From assembly GCF_029239295.1 (NCBI RefSeq), contig NZ_JAQZBC010000006.1, positions 186,001-250,000 of the forward strand: 64,000 nt of DNA, written 5' to 3'. The notes below the pieces were generated by a model. That model was not told where the DNA came from. It was given only the letters and a program-made list of their open reading frames with translations, and searched no databases. The position numbers and the translations under genes are program-made. Positions 26,120 to 34,714 of this stretch are shown piece by piece. Within the stretch, counting starts at the first letter, position 1, and every line of letters begins with the position of its first letter. Source of the stretch: Sphingomonas sp. Lineage in GTDB: Bacteria; Pseudomonadota; Alphaproteobacteria; Sphingomonadales; Sphingomonadaceae.

Positions 26120-27319
26120 TCAGCCCGCCAGATCCTTGAACGCGGCATCCTTGTCCGTCCGGATCTCGCCCGGCAGGCCAAGCACGCGCTCGGCGATGAT
26201 GTTCTTCAGGATCTCGTCGGTGCCCCCCGCGATGCGCAGCCCCGGCGCGTTCATCACCGCGCCCTGGAACAGCCCCTTCAGCGGCAGCAGCGCGGGATCG
26301 TTGATGATCCCGTACTGATCCTCCGCCTCGACCGCGGCGTTGCCCAGATCCTGCAGCACGTTGGCGGCGATGATCTTTCCGATCGAGCTCTCCGGCCCCG
26401 GCGTCTGGCCGCGGCTCAGCGCGGTCATGGTACGCATGCGGGTGTTCTTCAGCCCCTCGGACTGGACGTACCAGTCGGCCAGCCGCTGGCGGAACGCGCT
26501 GTCCTTGATCAGCGGGCCGTCGGCGGCGTCCAGATCCTTGGCCAGCGCCAGGATCTCCTTCGGGCTCGCCCCGCTCGCCCCGCCGACCGCGAGCCGCTCG
26601 TTCATCAGCGTGACCAGCGCGACCTTCCAGCCGTCGTCCACCGCGCCGAGACGCTGCGAATCGGGGATGCGGACGTCGGTAAAATACACTTCGTTGAAGT
26701 TCGAGCCGCCCGACATCTGGTGGATCGGCCGGATCTCGACGCCCGGCGATTTCAGGTCGAGCCAGAACATCGTCAGGCCCTTGTGCTTGGGCACGTCGGG
26801 GTTGGTGCGGACCAGGACGATGCCATAGTCCGAATAATGCGCGCCGGAGGTCCACACCTTCTGGCCGTTGATCACCCAATCGTCGCCATCGCGCACCGCG
26901 CGGGTACGGATCGCCGCCACGTCGGATCCGCCGGCCGGTTCGGAGAACAGCTGCGACCAGATCTCCTCACCACGCAGCGCGGGGCCGACGAAGCGCTTCT
27001 TCGTCTCGCCATCGGCAAACGCCATCACGGTCGGCACGCACATGCCAAGGCCAATCGTGAAATAGCCATACTGGACGGGGAACTTGGCCTCTTCCTGGCC
27101 GAAGATCACCGACTGGATCGGCGTGCCGCCGGCCCCGCCCCATTCCTTGGGCCAGGTGATCTGGGCATAGCCGGCCTCGGCCTTGCGCCGCTGCCACGCC
27201 TTGCCGGCGGCCATGTCGTCGGCATGGTTCTGCGCCTTGTGCTCGGCGACGTTCTTTTCCAGCCAGGCCCGCGCCTTGGCGCGATAGTCGGCTTCTTCCG
27301 GGGAATCGTTGAAGTCCAT
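26120..27319 (-). CDS. Acyl-CoA dehydrogenase family protein, subunit of a likely pair
   Basis: 399-residue flavoprotein of the acyl-CoA dehydrogenase fold. Visible are the FAD/substrate motifs QLFSEPAGGSDVA and WVINGQKVWTSGA, and the C-terminal GGTDEILKNIIAERVLG. At the place where medium-chain enzymes have the base Glu in YEGT, this protein has AGGT, so the usual catalytic Glu is missing there. It follows another acyl-CoA dehydrogenase gene after 20 bases. Such side-by-side pairs form heteromers in steroid side-chain and related pathways; substrate here is unknown. Confidence 0.88.
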   Translation of the reverse strand: MDFNDSPEEADYRAKARAWLEKNVAEHKAQNHADDMAAGKAWQRRKAEAGYAQITWPKEWGGAGGTPIQSVIFGQEEAKFPVQYGYFTIGLGMCVPTVMAFADGETKKRFVGPALRGEEIWSQLFSEPAGGSDVAAIRTRAVRDGDDWVINGQKVWTSGAHYSDYGIVLVRTNPDVPKHKGLTMFWLDLKSPGVEIRPIHQMSGGSNFNEVYFTDVRIPDSQRLGAVDDGWKVALVTLMNERLAVGGASGASPKEILALAKDLDAADGPLIKDSAFRQRLADWYVQSEGLKNTRMRTMTALSRGQTPGPESSIGKIIAANVLQDLGNAAVEAEDQYGIINDPALLPLKGLFQGAVMNAPGLRIAGGTDEILKNIIAERVLGLPGEIRTDKDAAFKDLAG

Positions 27320-27339
27320 GTCGCTATCCTCTCACGCGC

Positions 27340-28449
27340 TCAGGCTGCGTTCTTCATTTCAAGCTGGCTGACCAGCCGCTCGCGCCACGTCGCCGGGGCA
27401 CCCGCCACCAGCGAAAGCTGCCGCGACCGGCGATAATAAAGCTGCGGGTCCGCTTCCCAGGTGAAGCCGATGCCGCCGTGCGTCTGGATATTCTCCTTGG
27501 AGGCGAACCAGAACGCCTCGCTCGCCGCAACGCGTGCGGTCGCCGCCGCCAGCGGCAGCTCGCCCGCATCGGTGTTGAGCGCCCAGGCGCCGTAATAGGC
27601 GTTCGACCGGGCGATCTCGTTCTTCACATACATGTCGGCCAGCTTGTGCTTGATCGCCTGGTAGCCGGCGATCGCGCGCCCGAACGCCTGCCGCTCGAAC
27701 GCATAGGCCTTGGCCATCTCCAGGCTCTTGTCGGCCCCGCCGATCTGCTCGAACGCCAGCAGCACCGCCGCACGGTCGAACACCGCCTGCATCGCGGTGA
27801 TGCCGTCCTCCCCGCCATTTTCTGGGCCCAGCCGCTCGGCCGGCGCGCCCGAGAAGGTCAGCTTCGCCGCCGACCGCGTCGGGTCCAGCGTGGTCAGCAC
27901 CTCGGCCGACACGCCCTCGCCCTTTTCGACCAGGTACAGCCCGTCCTTGGCCAGCACGACGATCAGGTCAGCGACGTCGCCGTCGGTGACCGGGATCTTC
28001 TCGCCGGTCAGCTTACCGCCCGACACGCTCGTCTTGATCGACCGCGCCGTGACCGGCCCCTTGCCCTCGGCGGTAGCGAAGGCACCGATCACCTCGCCCG
28101 CCGCGATCTTCGGCAGCCACTTCGCCTTCTGCTCCTGCGAGCCGAACTTCATCAGCGCCTCAGCGACGAAATAGACGGTCGAGGCGAACGGGATCGGCGC
28201 GCACGCACGGCCCAGTTCCTCGGCCAGCGCGCACAGCTCGACATGGCCAAGCCCCAGCCCGCCGAACTCTTCGGGGATGGCGGCGCCCAGCCAGCCCTGC
28301 TCGGCCACGCCTTTCCAGAGCGCCTCGTCATAGGCGCGGTCGTCATTGTCGAGCACGCCGCGCACCACCTTGGTGTCGCATTTGGCGGTGAGGAACTTGC
28401 GCGCCTCGTCCTTCAGCATCTTCTGGTCGTCGGAATAATCGAAATTCAT
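27340..28449 (-). CDS. Acyl-CoA dehydrogenase family protein, partner subunit
   Basis: 369 residues, the shorter member of the pair. The N-terminal helical domain (EFGGLGLGHVELCALAEELG) and the C-terminal THGGIGFTWEADPQLYYRR are clear, but the middle FAD-contact region is weak compared with its partner. The motif corresponding to YEGT reads VAGAP. Upstream of its partner on the same strand, it probably shares the transcript of the SDR gene before it (73-base gap). Confidence 0.87.
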   Translation of the reverse strand: MNFDYSDDQKMLKDEARKFLTAKCDTKVVRGVLDNDDRAYDEALWKGVAEQGWLGAAIPEEFGGLGLGHVELCALAEELGRACAPIPFASTVYFVAEALMKFGSQEQKAKWLPKIAAGEVIGAFATAEGKGPVTARSIKTSVSGGKLTGEKIPVTDGDVADLIVVLAKDGLYLVEKGEGVSAEVLTTLDPTRSAAKLTFSGAPAERLGPENGGEDGITAMQAVFDRAAVLLAFEQIGGADKSLEMAKAYAFERQAFGRAIAGYQAIKHKLADMYVKNEIARSNAYYGAWALNTDAGELPLAAATARVAASEAFWFASKENIQTHGGIGFTWEADPQLYYRRSRQLSLVAGAPATWRERLVSQLEMKNAA

Positions 28450-28522
28450 CTAAACTCTCCCCGCCCGCGCCGTTCGTGCTTCGGCCATGCCCAGCACGAA
28501 CGGGAAGCTGCCATCGTCATTG

Positions 28523-29311
28523 TTACTTGGGCTGCATCCGGATCGCGCCGTCCAGCCGCACGTCCTCACCGTTAAAATAGCCGTTGCGCAGCATCTCGAC
28601 TGCCAGCGCGGCATATTCTTCCGCCATGCCCAGCCGCTTGGGGAACGGCACCATCGCTGACAGTGCCGCCTTCACCTGCGGCTTCGCACGCGCCAGCAGC
28701 GGCGTGTCGAAAATGCCCGGCAGGATCGTGTTGCAGCGGATACCCTCGGCCGCCATGTCGCGCGCGACGTTCAGCGTCATGCCGATGACGCCCGCCTTGG
28801 CGGAGGCATAGGCCACCTGGCCGATCTGCCCTTCCTCGCCCGCCACGCTGGCGGTGTTGACGATCGCGCCGCGATCCCCGTCCTCGGTCGGGTCCAGCGT
28901 CATCATCCCGGCGACCGATCCCACGATGCACCGGAACGATCCGACCAGGTTCAATTCCAGCGTCTTCTGAAAATTCTCGATCGGATAGGGAACGATCGAT
29001 CCGTCCTCACGCGACCGCGCCACCGTCTTGTTCGGCCCGCCGAAGCCACCGCCGGCGCAATTCACCAGCGCGCGTTCCTGTCCGTTGGCGGCACGCGCCT
29101 TCGCGAAGCCCGCATCGACCGACGCCTGGTCCATCACGTCGACTTCGCAGAACACCGCACCGATCTCCTCGGCGACACCGGGGCCGATCTCGGCATTCTT
29201 GTCGAACAACGCGACCTTCACGCCCTGCGCGCGCAGCGCCTTGGCGGTCGCCAGCCCCAGCCCCGAGGCACCCCCGGTGATGACGGCAGCAATATCCGGT
29301 CCGAGCTTCAC
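28523..29311 (-). CDS. Short-chain dehydrogenase, 3-hydroxyacyl-CoA dehydrogenase (HSD10) type
   Basis: 262 residues. NAD site TGGASGLGLATAKAL at the N-terminus, NCAGGG (NNAG equivalent), Ser in NTASVAG, and Tyr-Lys in YASAKAG. The overall layout, including the GQVAYAS segment and the PLLARAKPQVKAAL loop, is that of type-10 17-beta-hydroxysteroid/3-hydroxyacyl-CoA dehydrogenases, which act in beta-oxidation of branched acyl-CoAs. First gene of the minus-strand arm of this catabolic locus. Confidence 0.88.
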   Translation of the reverse strand: MKLGPDIAAVITGGASGLGLATAKALRAQGVKVALFDKNAEIGPGVAEEIGAVFCEVDVMDQASVDAGFAKARAANGQERALVNCAGGGFGGPNKTVARSREDGSIVPYPIENFQKTLELNLVGSFRCIVGSVAGMMTLDPTEDGDRGAIVNTASVAGEEGQIGQVAYASAKAGVIGMTLNVARDMAAEGIRCNTILPGIFDTPLLARAKPQVKAALSAMVPFPKRLGMAEEYAALAVEMLRNGYFNGEDVRLDGAIRMQPK

Positions 29312-29365
29312 GCCCCTCTCCCCTAATCCTGAGCGGCGACCCCGTCGGCCGTCCGCGATTGCAGG

Positions 29366-29379
29366 ATAACTTTAGTTAT
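29366..29379. promoter_or_regulatory. Inverted-repeat operator candidate in the divergent catabolic promoter
   Basis: ATAACT-TT-AGTTAT: two perfect 6-base arms with a 2-base spacer, in the only intergenic region shared by the two arms of the acyl-CoA catabolic locus. The stretch is AT-rich against a GC-rich background. It has the size and symmetry of a TetR- or MerR-family binding site; no regulator gene is adjacent, so the binding protein is unknown. Confidence 0.4.
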
Positions 29380-29433
29380 GTAGAGTGCGCCGTCAACAAC
29401 ATCATCGCAACAAGCATGAGTGGGAGAGGCATC

Positions 29434-30240
29434 GTGGAATATGAGATGATCTCGGTCGAGCGCCGGGGCGAAGTCGATTGGGTGACGATGAACCGCCCGC
29501 ACGTCCTGAACGCGCTCAACGATCGCCATGTGGAGGAGCTGAACCATTATTTCGGCGCGCTCCACAAGGATCGCGACTGCCGCGTCGTCGTGCTGAAGGG
29601 CGCCGGCCGCGCTTATTGCGCCGGGCTCGATCTGCAGGAGGGCGGCCGCTCCGAATTCGACACGATCGATCGCCTCGCGCACCAGCGATCGATCGCCGAG
29701 ATCGTGATGAAGATGCGCTATTGCCCGCAGCCGATCATCAGCCTGGTCCACGGCCCGGCCTGTGGCGGCGGCTTCGCGATGGCGCTGGCCTCGGACATCC
29801 GCATCGCCGGCGAATCGGTCCGCATGAACGCCGCCTTCATCCGCATCGGCCTTTCCGCCTGCGACATCGGCGTCAGCTACTTCCTCCCCCGCCTCGTGGG
29901 CGCGAGCGTGGCGGCCGAATTCATGCTCACCGGCAATTTCATCACCGCCGATCGCGCGCTTGCCACCGGCCTCGTCAGCCGCGTCGTGCCCGATGATCAG
30001 ATGGAGGAAGCCGCCGCGCCGCTGATCGAACAGATGCTCACCACCTCGCCGATGGGCCTTCGCCTCACCAAGGAGTGCCTGCGCATGTCGATCGACGCGC
30101 CGAGCCTTGAGGCGGCGGTGGCGATGGAGGATCGCAACCAGATCCTGTGCGCGACCTCCCCCGATTTTGGGGAGGGCATCAAGGCGTTCTTCGAGAAGCG
30201 CCGGCCCGATTACACCAAGAAGAAGGAGCAGGCTGCATGA
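29434..30240 (+). CDS. Enoyl-CoA hydratase/isomerase family protein
   Basis: 268 residues of the crotonase fold. Oxyanion-hole motifs are AYCAGLDL and GPACGGGF. The two Glu of true enoyl-CoA hydratases are not in place (GGGFAMA, FIRIGLSACD). Instead there is an Asp in ACDIGVSYFLPRLVG, the position of the catalytic Asp in dienoyl-CoA isomerases, so isomerase or another crotonase reaction is likely. I choose the GTG at 29434 because GGGAGAGG lies just upstream; an ATG at 29416 or 29446 is possible. Its stop overlaps the next SDR gene as ATGA. Confidence 0.85.
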   Translation: MEYEMISVERRGEVDWVTMNRPHVLNALNDRHVEELNHYFGALHKDRDCRVVVLKGAGRAYCAGLDLQEGGRSEFDTIDRLAHQRSIAEIVMKMRYCPQPIISLVHGPACGGGFAMALASDIRIAGESVRMNAAFIRIGLSACDIGVSYFLPRLVGASVAAEFMLTGNFITADRALATGLVSRVVPDDQMEEAAAPLIEQMLTTSPMGLRLTKECLRMSIDAPSLEAAVAMEDRNQILCATSPDFGEGIKAFFEKRRPDYTKKKEQAA

Positions 30241-31010
30241 GCGGGGGACTTGAGGGACGGGTCGCACTGGTAACCGGCGGGGGCCGCGGCATCGGGCGCG
30301 AGATCGCGCTCCGCCTGGCGCGTGACGGCGCCGACGTCGCGGTGAACTATCGCCGCGACGCAGAGGCCGCCGAGGAAGTGGTGCGCGAGATCGAGGGCCT
30401 CGGCCGCCGCGCCAAGGCCTATGCCGCCTCGGTCGACCGGTTCGAGGATTGCGAGAAGCTGGTCGACGCCGTCGTCGCCGACTTTGGCGGGATCGACATC
30501 CTCGTCAACAACGCCGGCATCGCCAGCCGCGGGCAGAGCGTCGCCGATACCGACCCGGCCGAGTTCGAGCGCGTCATGCGCACGCACTGCTTCGCCCCGC
30601 ATTACATGTCGAAACTCGTCCTCCCCTCGATGCGCGAACGCGCCAAGGAAAAGGGCCGCGGCGACATCATCGTGATTTCCAGCGTCGCGACGCTGTACCA
30701 CGCCCCCAATGGCGCGCCCTATTCGATGGGCAAGGCCGCCGGAGAGGCGCTGGCGCTGGTGCTGTCGAAGGAGGAGCGGCCCAACAACATCCGCACCAAC
30801 ATCGTCGCCCCCGGCCTCACCGTCACCGACATGGGCGAGCGGCTTGCAAAGGCGACGCGCGGCGTGGCGGACATTCATGACCTCGCCGCAGGCTCGCCGT
30901 TCGGGCGCGTCTCAACCCCGGCGGACGTCGCAGCGGCCGTGGCGTACTTCGTCTCGGCCGACGGCGAATATGCCAACGGGCAGAAGATCAACCTCCACGG
31001 CGGCGGCTGA
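30237..31010 (+). CDS. Short-chain dehydrogenase/reductase, FabG-like
   Basis: 257 residues. Cofactor loop TGGGRGIGREIALRL, NNAGIAS, Ser in VISSVATLY and catalytic Tyr-Lys in YSMGKAAGEAL (the usual YxxxK). Basic residues after the second strand (NYRRDAEAAEE) favour NADP. It should act on a 3-oxo or 3-hydroxy acyl-CoA in the same catabolic pathway as the crotonase gene to which it is coupled by a four-base overlap. The extension upstream of 30237 lies inside that gene and is rejected. Confidence 0.88.
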   Translation: MSGGLEGRVALVTGGGRGIGREIALRLARDGADVAVNYRRDAEAAEEVVREIEGLGRRAKAYAASVDRFEDCEKLVDAVVADFGGIDILVNNAGIASRGQSVADTDPAEFERVMRTHCFAPHYMSKLVLPSMRERAKEKGRGDIIVISSVATLYHAPNGAPYSMGKAAGEALALVLSKEERPNNIRTNIVAPGLTVTDMGERLAKATRGVADIHDLAAGSPFGRVSTPADVAAAVAYFVSADGEYANGQKINLHGGG

Positions 31011-31020
31011 TCGACAGCGT

Positions 31021-31044
31021 CATGCCGGGCTCCCGCCCGGCATG
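31021..31044. terminator. Perfect hairpin between convergent SDR and cfa genes
   Basis: CATGCCGGGC (31021-31030), loop TCCC, GCCCGGCATG (31035-31044): ten perfect pairs, no U-tract on either strand. Confidence 0.5.
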
Positions 31045-31068
31045 GCCGTCACGGTGCCGGGATAGCCG

Positions 31069-32298
31069 TCACTCGGCGCGCAGGCGGCGCTCTTCCTCAT
31101 AGATATAATCGCGCGTGACCGGCACCGACAGGCGCCCGCGCGTCAGCTGCACCTGATAGTTGCACAGGCCGCCATGGCGGAACGCCGCTGCCGCGCCCGC
31201 CAGGTAGAACGTCCACATGCGGAAGAACTTCTCGTCATACAGCGCGACGATCTCGTCCTTCGCCGCCATCGTGCGATCGTACCAATGGTCCAGCGTCCAG
31301 GAATAATGGACGCGCAGCACCTCGATGTCGGTGGGGAACAGCCGCATCCCCTCATAGCCGCGAACGATCTCGCTCAGCGCCGGGTTGTAGCCGCCCGGGA
31401 AGATGTACTTCAGCGTGAACTGGTCGGTGACGCCCGATCCCCCCAGCCGCCCGATCGTGTGCATCAGCATCACGCCGTCCTCGGTCAGCAGCTCGCGGCA
31501 TTTCCCGAAAAAAGCGCGATAATGCTTCACGCCGACATGCTCGAACATGCCGACCGACACGATCCGGTCGAACTGGCCCGTGACCTTGCGGTAATCGATC
31601 AGCTCGAACCGCACCTTGTCGGCGACGCCCGCTTCCTCGGCACGGCGGCGCGCGACCTTCAGCTGTTCTTCCGACAGCGTCACGCCCAGCACCTCGGCGC
31701 CGGTCTTTTGGTGGAGGTACAGCGCCATGCCGCCCCACCCGCAACCGATATCCAGCACGCGCATCCCCGGCTTCAGCGCCAGCTTCGCGGCGATATGCGC
31801 CTTCTTGTCCGCCTGCGCCTGCTCCAGGCTGTTCGCCGGGTCGGTGAAATAGGCGCAGCTGTACTGCCGGTCGGCGTCGAGGAAGAGGTCGTACAGCCGG
31901 TCGGACAGGTCGTAATGATGCGCCACGTTGCGCTTGGAGGCGCGCTCCATGTTGATCCGTCCGAACCGGTGCGCCGCCGCTGCCACCGCGCGCCGCAACG
32001 GGCTCGCCGCCAGCGCCGAGCGGCCGTCTTCCCAAGGGTCGTTGGAGGTCAGCAGCTCGACCAGCGCGCGAATGTCGCCCTGCTCGATGATCAGCCGGCC
32101 GTCCATGAACGCCTCGGCCGCACCCAGGCCGGGATCGGACACGATCGAGCGTCCGACATTCTTGTCGGTGAACCGAAGCACCACGTCGGGGAAGCCGGCT
32201 TGCGGCGTGCCAAAGGTCTTGGTCGGGACGTCGGGGCGATGCAGGGTCAAGGTACCGCGTTTCACCGCGCGCGAGAGAAATAGATCGATCAGCGCCAT
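31069..32298 (-). CDS. cfa: Cyclopropane-fatty-acyl-phospholipid synthase
   Basis: Transfers a methylene from SAM onto the double bond of unsaturated acyl chains in membrane phospholipids. In 409 residues: the SAM motif VLDIGCGWGGMALYL, GVTLSEEQ, the bicarbonate-site region with SVGMFEHVGVKHY, and GGYNPALSEI near the C-terminus. It is the last gene of a minus-strand run with the molybdoenzyme and cytochrome genes, 51 bases after the molybdoenzyme. Confidence 0.94.
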   Translation of the reverse strand: MALIDLFLSRAVKRGTLTLHRPDVPTKTFGTPQAGFPDVVLRFTDKNVGRSIVSDPGLGAAEAFMDGRLIIEQGDIRALVELLTSNDPWEDGRSALAASPLRRAVAAAAHRFGRINMERASKRNVAHHYDLSDRLYDLFLDADRQYSCAYFTDPANSLEQAQADKKAHIAAKLALKPGMRVLDIGCGWGGMALYLHQKTGAEVLGVTLSEEQLKVARRRAEEAGVADKVRFELIDYRKVTGQFDRIVSVGMFEHVGVKHYRAFFGKCRELLTEDGVMLMHTIGRLGGSGVTDQFTLKYIFPGGYNPALSEIVRGYEGMRLFPTDIEVLRVHYSWTLDHWYDRTMAAKDEIVALYDEKFFRMWTFYLAGAAAAFRHGGLCNYQVQLTRGRLSVPVTRDYIYEEERRLRAE

Positions 32299-32349
32299 GG
32301 GCGACCTGCTAACCGCCTCGGCCGTTCGTTTCCAGTACGTACCTACCGC

Positions 32350-33105
32350 TCAGATGCCGGCGTACCAGTCGTAGTCGACATTGTCCTCCCAATAGCCGCC
32401 GCGCCCCTTTCCGATGCCTGCCAGGCTGTCGACGGCGGTCACCCGCATCAGATATTTGGCGTGCTTGTAGCCCAGCTGCCGCTCGACCCGCAGCCGGCAT
32501 GGCGCGCCGTTCATCACGGGCAGGAACCGGTCGTTCAATGCCCAGGCCAGGATCGTCTGCGGGTGGAACGCGTCCACCAGATCGACCGATTCATAATATG
32601 GGGCGGCACCATATTGATCGGCGCAGGTGAAGACGATGTAGCGCGCCGCATCGCGCATCCCCGCGGCCTTCAGCACATCGCCCAGCTTGGGGCCCTGCCA
32701 TTTCGCGATCGCGCTCCACCCTTCGACACAGTCGTGCCGCGTAATCTGCGCGCGCTGCGGAAAAGCGGCCAGATCGGTGAGAGCCAGCGACAAGGGTCGG
32801 GCGACCAGCCCATCGACCTGCAATCGCCAGTCGGCAAAGCCACCCGCGCGCAACGCGGTGTATTCGGGGGTGCCCGGATCGCGCGTGCCGTTCGGCCGGA
32901 AGAATGGTGACCGCTGCTCGGGCGTGAATTCCGGCGCCAGCGCGTCGCGATCGACCAGCGCACGCTGAAGGCCGCGCTGCATGTCCTCCCCCATGAACAG
33001 GATGCGCCGCGCGGCCGGATGCTCGATCACCCGATCGCACCCGGCGAGCAGTGCCGCCCCGCCTGCCACACCGCCGGCGATCAGGCTGCGACGCGCAACG
33101 ATCAT
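32350..33105 (-). CDS. Sulfite-oxidase-fold molybdoenzyme, Tat lipoprotein
   Basis: 251 residues. The N-terminus combines a twin-arginine-like VARRSLIAGG with a lipobox LLAGC (Cys 23), so it should be exported folded and anchored on the periplasmic side. The molybdopterin domain keeps the molybdenum-ligand Cys in TRHDCVEGWS and the later GAPCRLRVERQLGYKHAKYL segment. It resembles the YedY/MsrP and sulfite-oxidase superfamily; substrate is not fixed by sequence. The start 33105 overlaps the cytochrome gene stop as ATGA, so the cytochrome is its likely electron partner. Confidence 0.88.
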   Translation of the reverse strand: MIVARRSLIAGGVAGGAALLAGCDRVIEHPAARRILFMGEDMQRGLQRALVDRDALAPEFTPEQRSPFFRPNGTRDPGTPEYTALRAGGFADWRLQVDGLVARPLSLALTDLAAFPQRAQITRHDCVEGWSAIAKWQGPKLGDVLKAAGMRDAARYIVFTCADQYGAAPYYESVDLVDAFHPQTILAWALNDRFLPVMNGAPCRLRVERQLGYKHAKYLMRVTAVDSLAGIGKGRGGYWEDNVDYDWYAGI

Positions 33106-33836
33106 GGCCGCGGCTCCTCTGGCACGCGCCACCATCCGGTGATCATTGCGCGCATTTCGTTCACCGGCCCGGCCAGGATGACCAGCGCCAGATGGCCAAT
33201 GATGAACAATGTCAGCCCGGCCATGCACAGGAAATGGATCGACCGCGCCGATTGCCGCCCCCCGAACAGGTCCAGCAGCCAGGGGAAGCCGGCGTTCATC
33301 ATCGGCGACAGGGCAATGCCGCTCAGGATCACCAGCGGCAGCAGGATGAAGACGACCGCCACGTACGACAGCTTCTGGAAGATATTGTACGCGGTCGGAT
33401 CGTCGGGATCATGGAATCGCAGCGCCAGATGCTCGCGCACGTCCGCTGCCAGCTTTTTCGGCGCCAAGTCACGGCGGCGTACGCGCAGGTCATTGGCGAA
33501 ATGCCGGTTCAGCAGGCTGGCGATCATATAGGCCAGCAATCCGAACCCCAGCACCAGTGCAAAGAACAGATGCCAGCGCCGCGACAGCGCCAGATTGTAG
33601 TTCGCCGGGATCGTCAGCCAGGCCGGAAATCGCGGCAGCTCCAGCCACGCTGCATCGAAGTTCGCGCCGTAGCGGCCCCAATACAGCCGCGGATGAGCGT
33701 TGGAGATGCCCAGCCCCGACCCGATCAGCACGAAGATCGCCACGGCATTGATCCAATGCCACAATCGGGTGGCGATGCGATGGCGGAAGACGAGGGACAT
33801 CCTGCACAGGCTAACATGCTTTGCCGCAGCGTCCAT
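33102..33836 (-). CDS. Membrane cytochrome b (b561/Ni-Fe hydrogenase type)
   Basis: 244 residues with four or five membrane helices. Candidate haem ligands are His in TRLWHWINA, RRWHLFFALV, and two His in SIHFLCMAGLTLFIIGHLAL, the spacing of the diheme family that serves formate dehydrogenase and hydrogenase. It should pass electrons between quinones and the coupled molybdoenzyme. The start could be the ATG at 33800 (MSLVFRHR), which fits related proteins better; neither ATG has a strong ribosome site. Confidence 0.87.
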   Translation of the reverse strand: MDAAAKHVSLCRMSLVFRHRIATRLWHWINAVAIFVLIGSGLGISNAHPRLYWGRYGANFDAAWLELPRFPAWLTIPANYNLALSRRWHLFFALVLGFGLLAYMIASLLNRHFANDLRVRRRDLAPKKLAADVREHLALRFHDPDDPTAYNIFQKLSYVAVVFILLPLVILSGIALSPMMNAGFPWLLDLFGGRQSARSIHFLCMAGLTLFIIGHLALVILAGPVNEMRAMITGWWRVPEEPRP

Positions 33837-33881
33837 CCGCGGCCAAATGCTTCCGGAAAGCGGCCGCGCAGACGCCGCCTA

Positions 33882-34640
33882 TCAGCCGTAGGCGCGCCAG
33901 AAAAAAACGATCGTCGTCGCCCCTGACAACAGCAGCGTCCACCACCGGATCACCGCGGCTGGCAGCATCTTCCCGATCACTGCGCCCGCCCAGCCGCCGA
34001 CCAATGCCCCGATCAGCATCGGCACTGCCGACGGCCAGTGGATCATGCCGGTGGCGACGAACACGATTGCCGCCGCCGCATTGGCGACCGCCAGCATCAG
34101 CGTGCGCGGCGCGAACATCGCGCGTGGGTCCAATCCGGCGAGCAGGCCATAGGTGGCGGTCATCATCAGCCCAACGCCACCGCCGAAATAGCCGCCATAG
34201 ATCCCAAGCAGTGCCTGCGCCGCGATCAGGGTGTGTCCCCCGATCGTCACGCGCTGCGCCAGCCACACCGACGCGCGCTTGCCCACCGCCAGCACGACAA
34301 AGGCGTACAGCACCAGCCAGGGCACGATCACGTCGAACGTCCGCGCCGGGGTCAGCACCAGCAGCGTACTGCCGACCAGCCCCGCGGCGAACGTCACCCA
34401 GCCCAGCACCCGCAGGTCGACCCCGCCCAGCGCGACCCGCTCGTGCCGGAACGACCAGCTGCTCATCGCCGCGCCCGGCAGCACCGCGAAGTTGGAGGTG
34501 GAATTGGCGATGTTCGCCGGCAGGCCGATCGCGAGCAGCGCCGGCATGGTGGCGAACGATCCTCCCCCGGCGAGCGCGTTCATCGCGCCGCCCAGGAATC
34601 CGGCGGCGGTGACAAGGGCAATTACAGCAAGATCAAGCAC
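33882..34640 (-). CDS. TauE/SafE (TSUP) family permease
   Basis: 252 residues and about eight membrane helices. The family signature is seen in GFLGGAMNALAGGGSFATMPALLAIGLP at the N-terminus and its weaker repeat YGGYFGGGVGLMM. TSUP proteins export sulfite or move sulfonates and small organic anions. Placed 46 bases upstream of the cytochrome-molybdoenzyme pair, which suggests a link to sulfite, but the substrate is inferred. Confidence 0.88.
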   Translation of the reverse strand: MLDLAVIALVTAAGFLGGAMNALAGGGSFATMPALLAIGLPANIANSTSNFAVLPGAAMSSWSFRHERVALGGVDLRVLGWVTFAAGLVGSTLLVLTPARTFDVIVPWLVLYAFVVLAVGKRASVWLAQRVTIGGHTLIAAQALLGIYGGYFGGGVGLMMTATYGLLAGLDPRAMFAPRTLMLAVANAAAAIVFVATGMIHWPSAVPMLIGALVGGWAGAVIGKMLPAAVIRWWTLLLSGATTIVFFWRAYG

Positions 34641-34714
34641 GCGCGGCTCTTTGCCGCGCGTGCGCTGCTTGTCGAGGTCTCTCGTGCCGCGCCGCGGTGG
34701 CGCGGCGACCTGGA

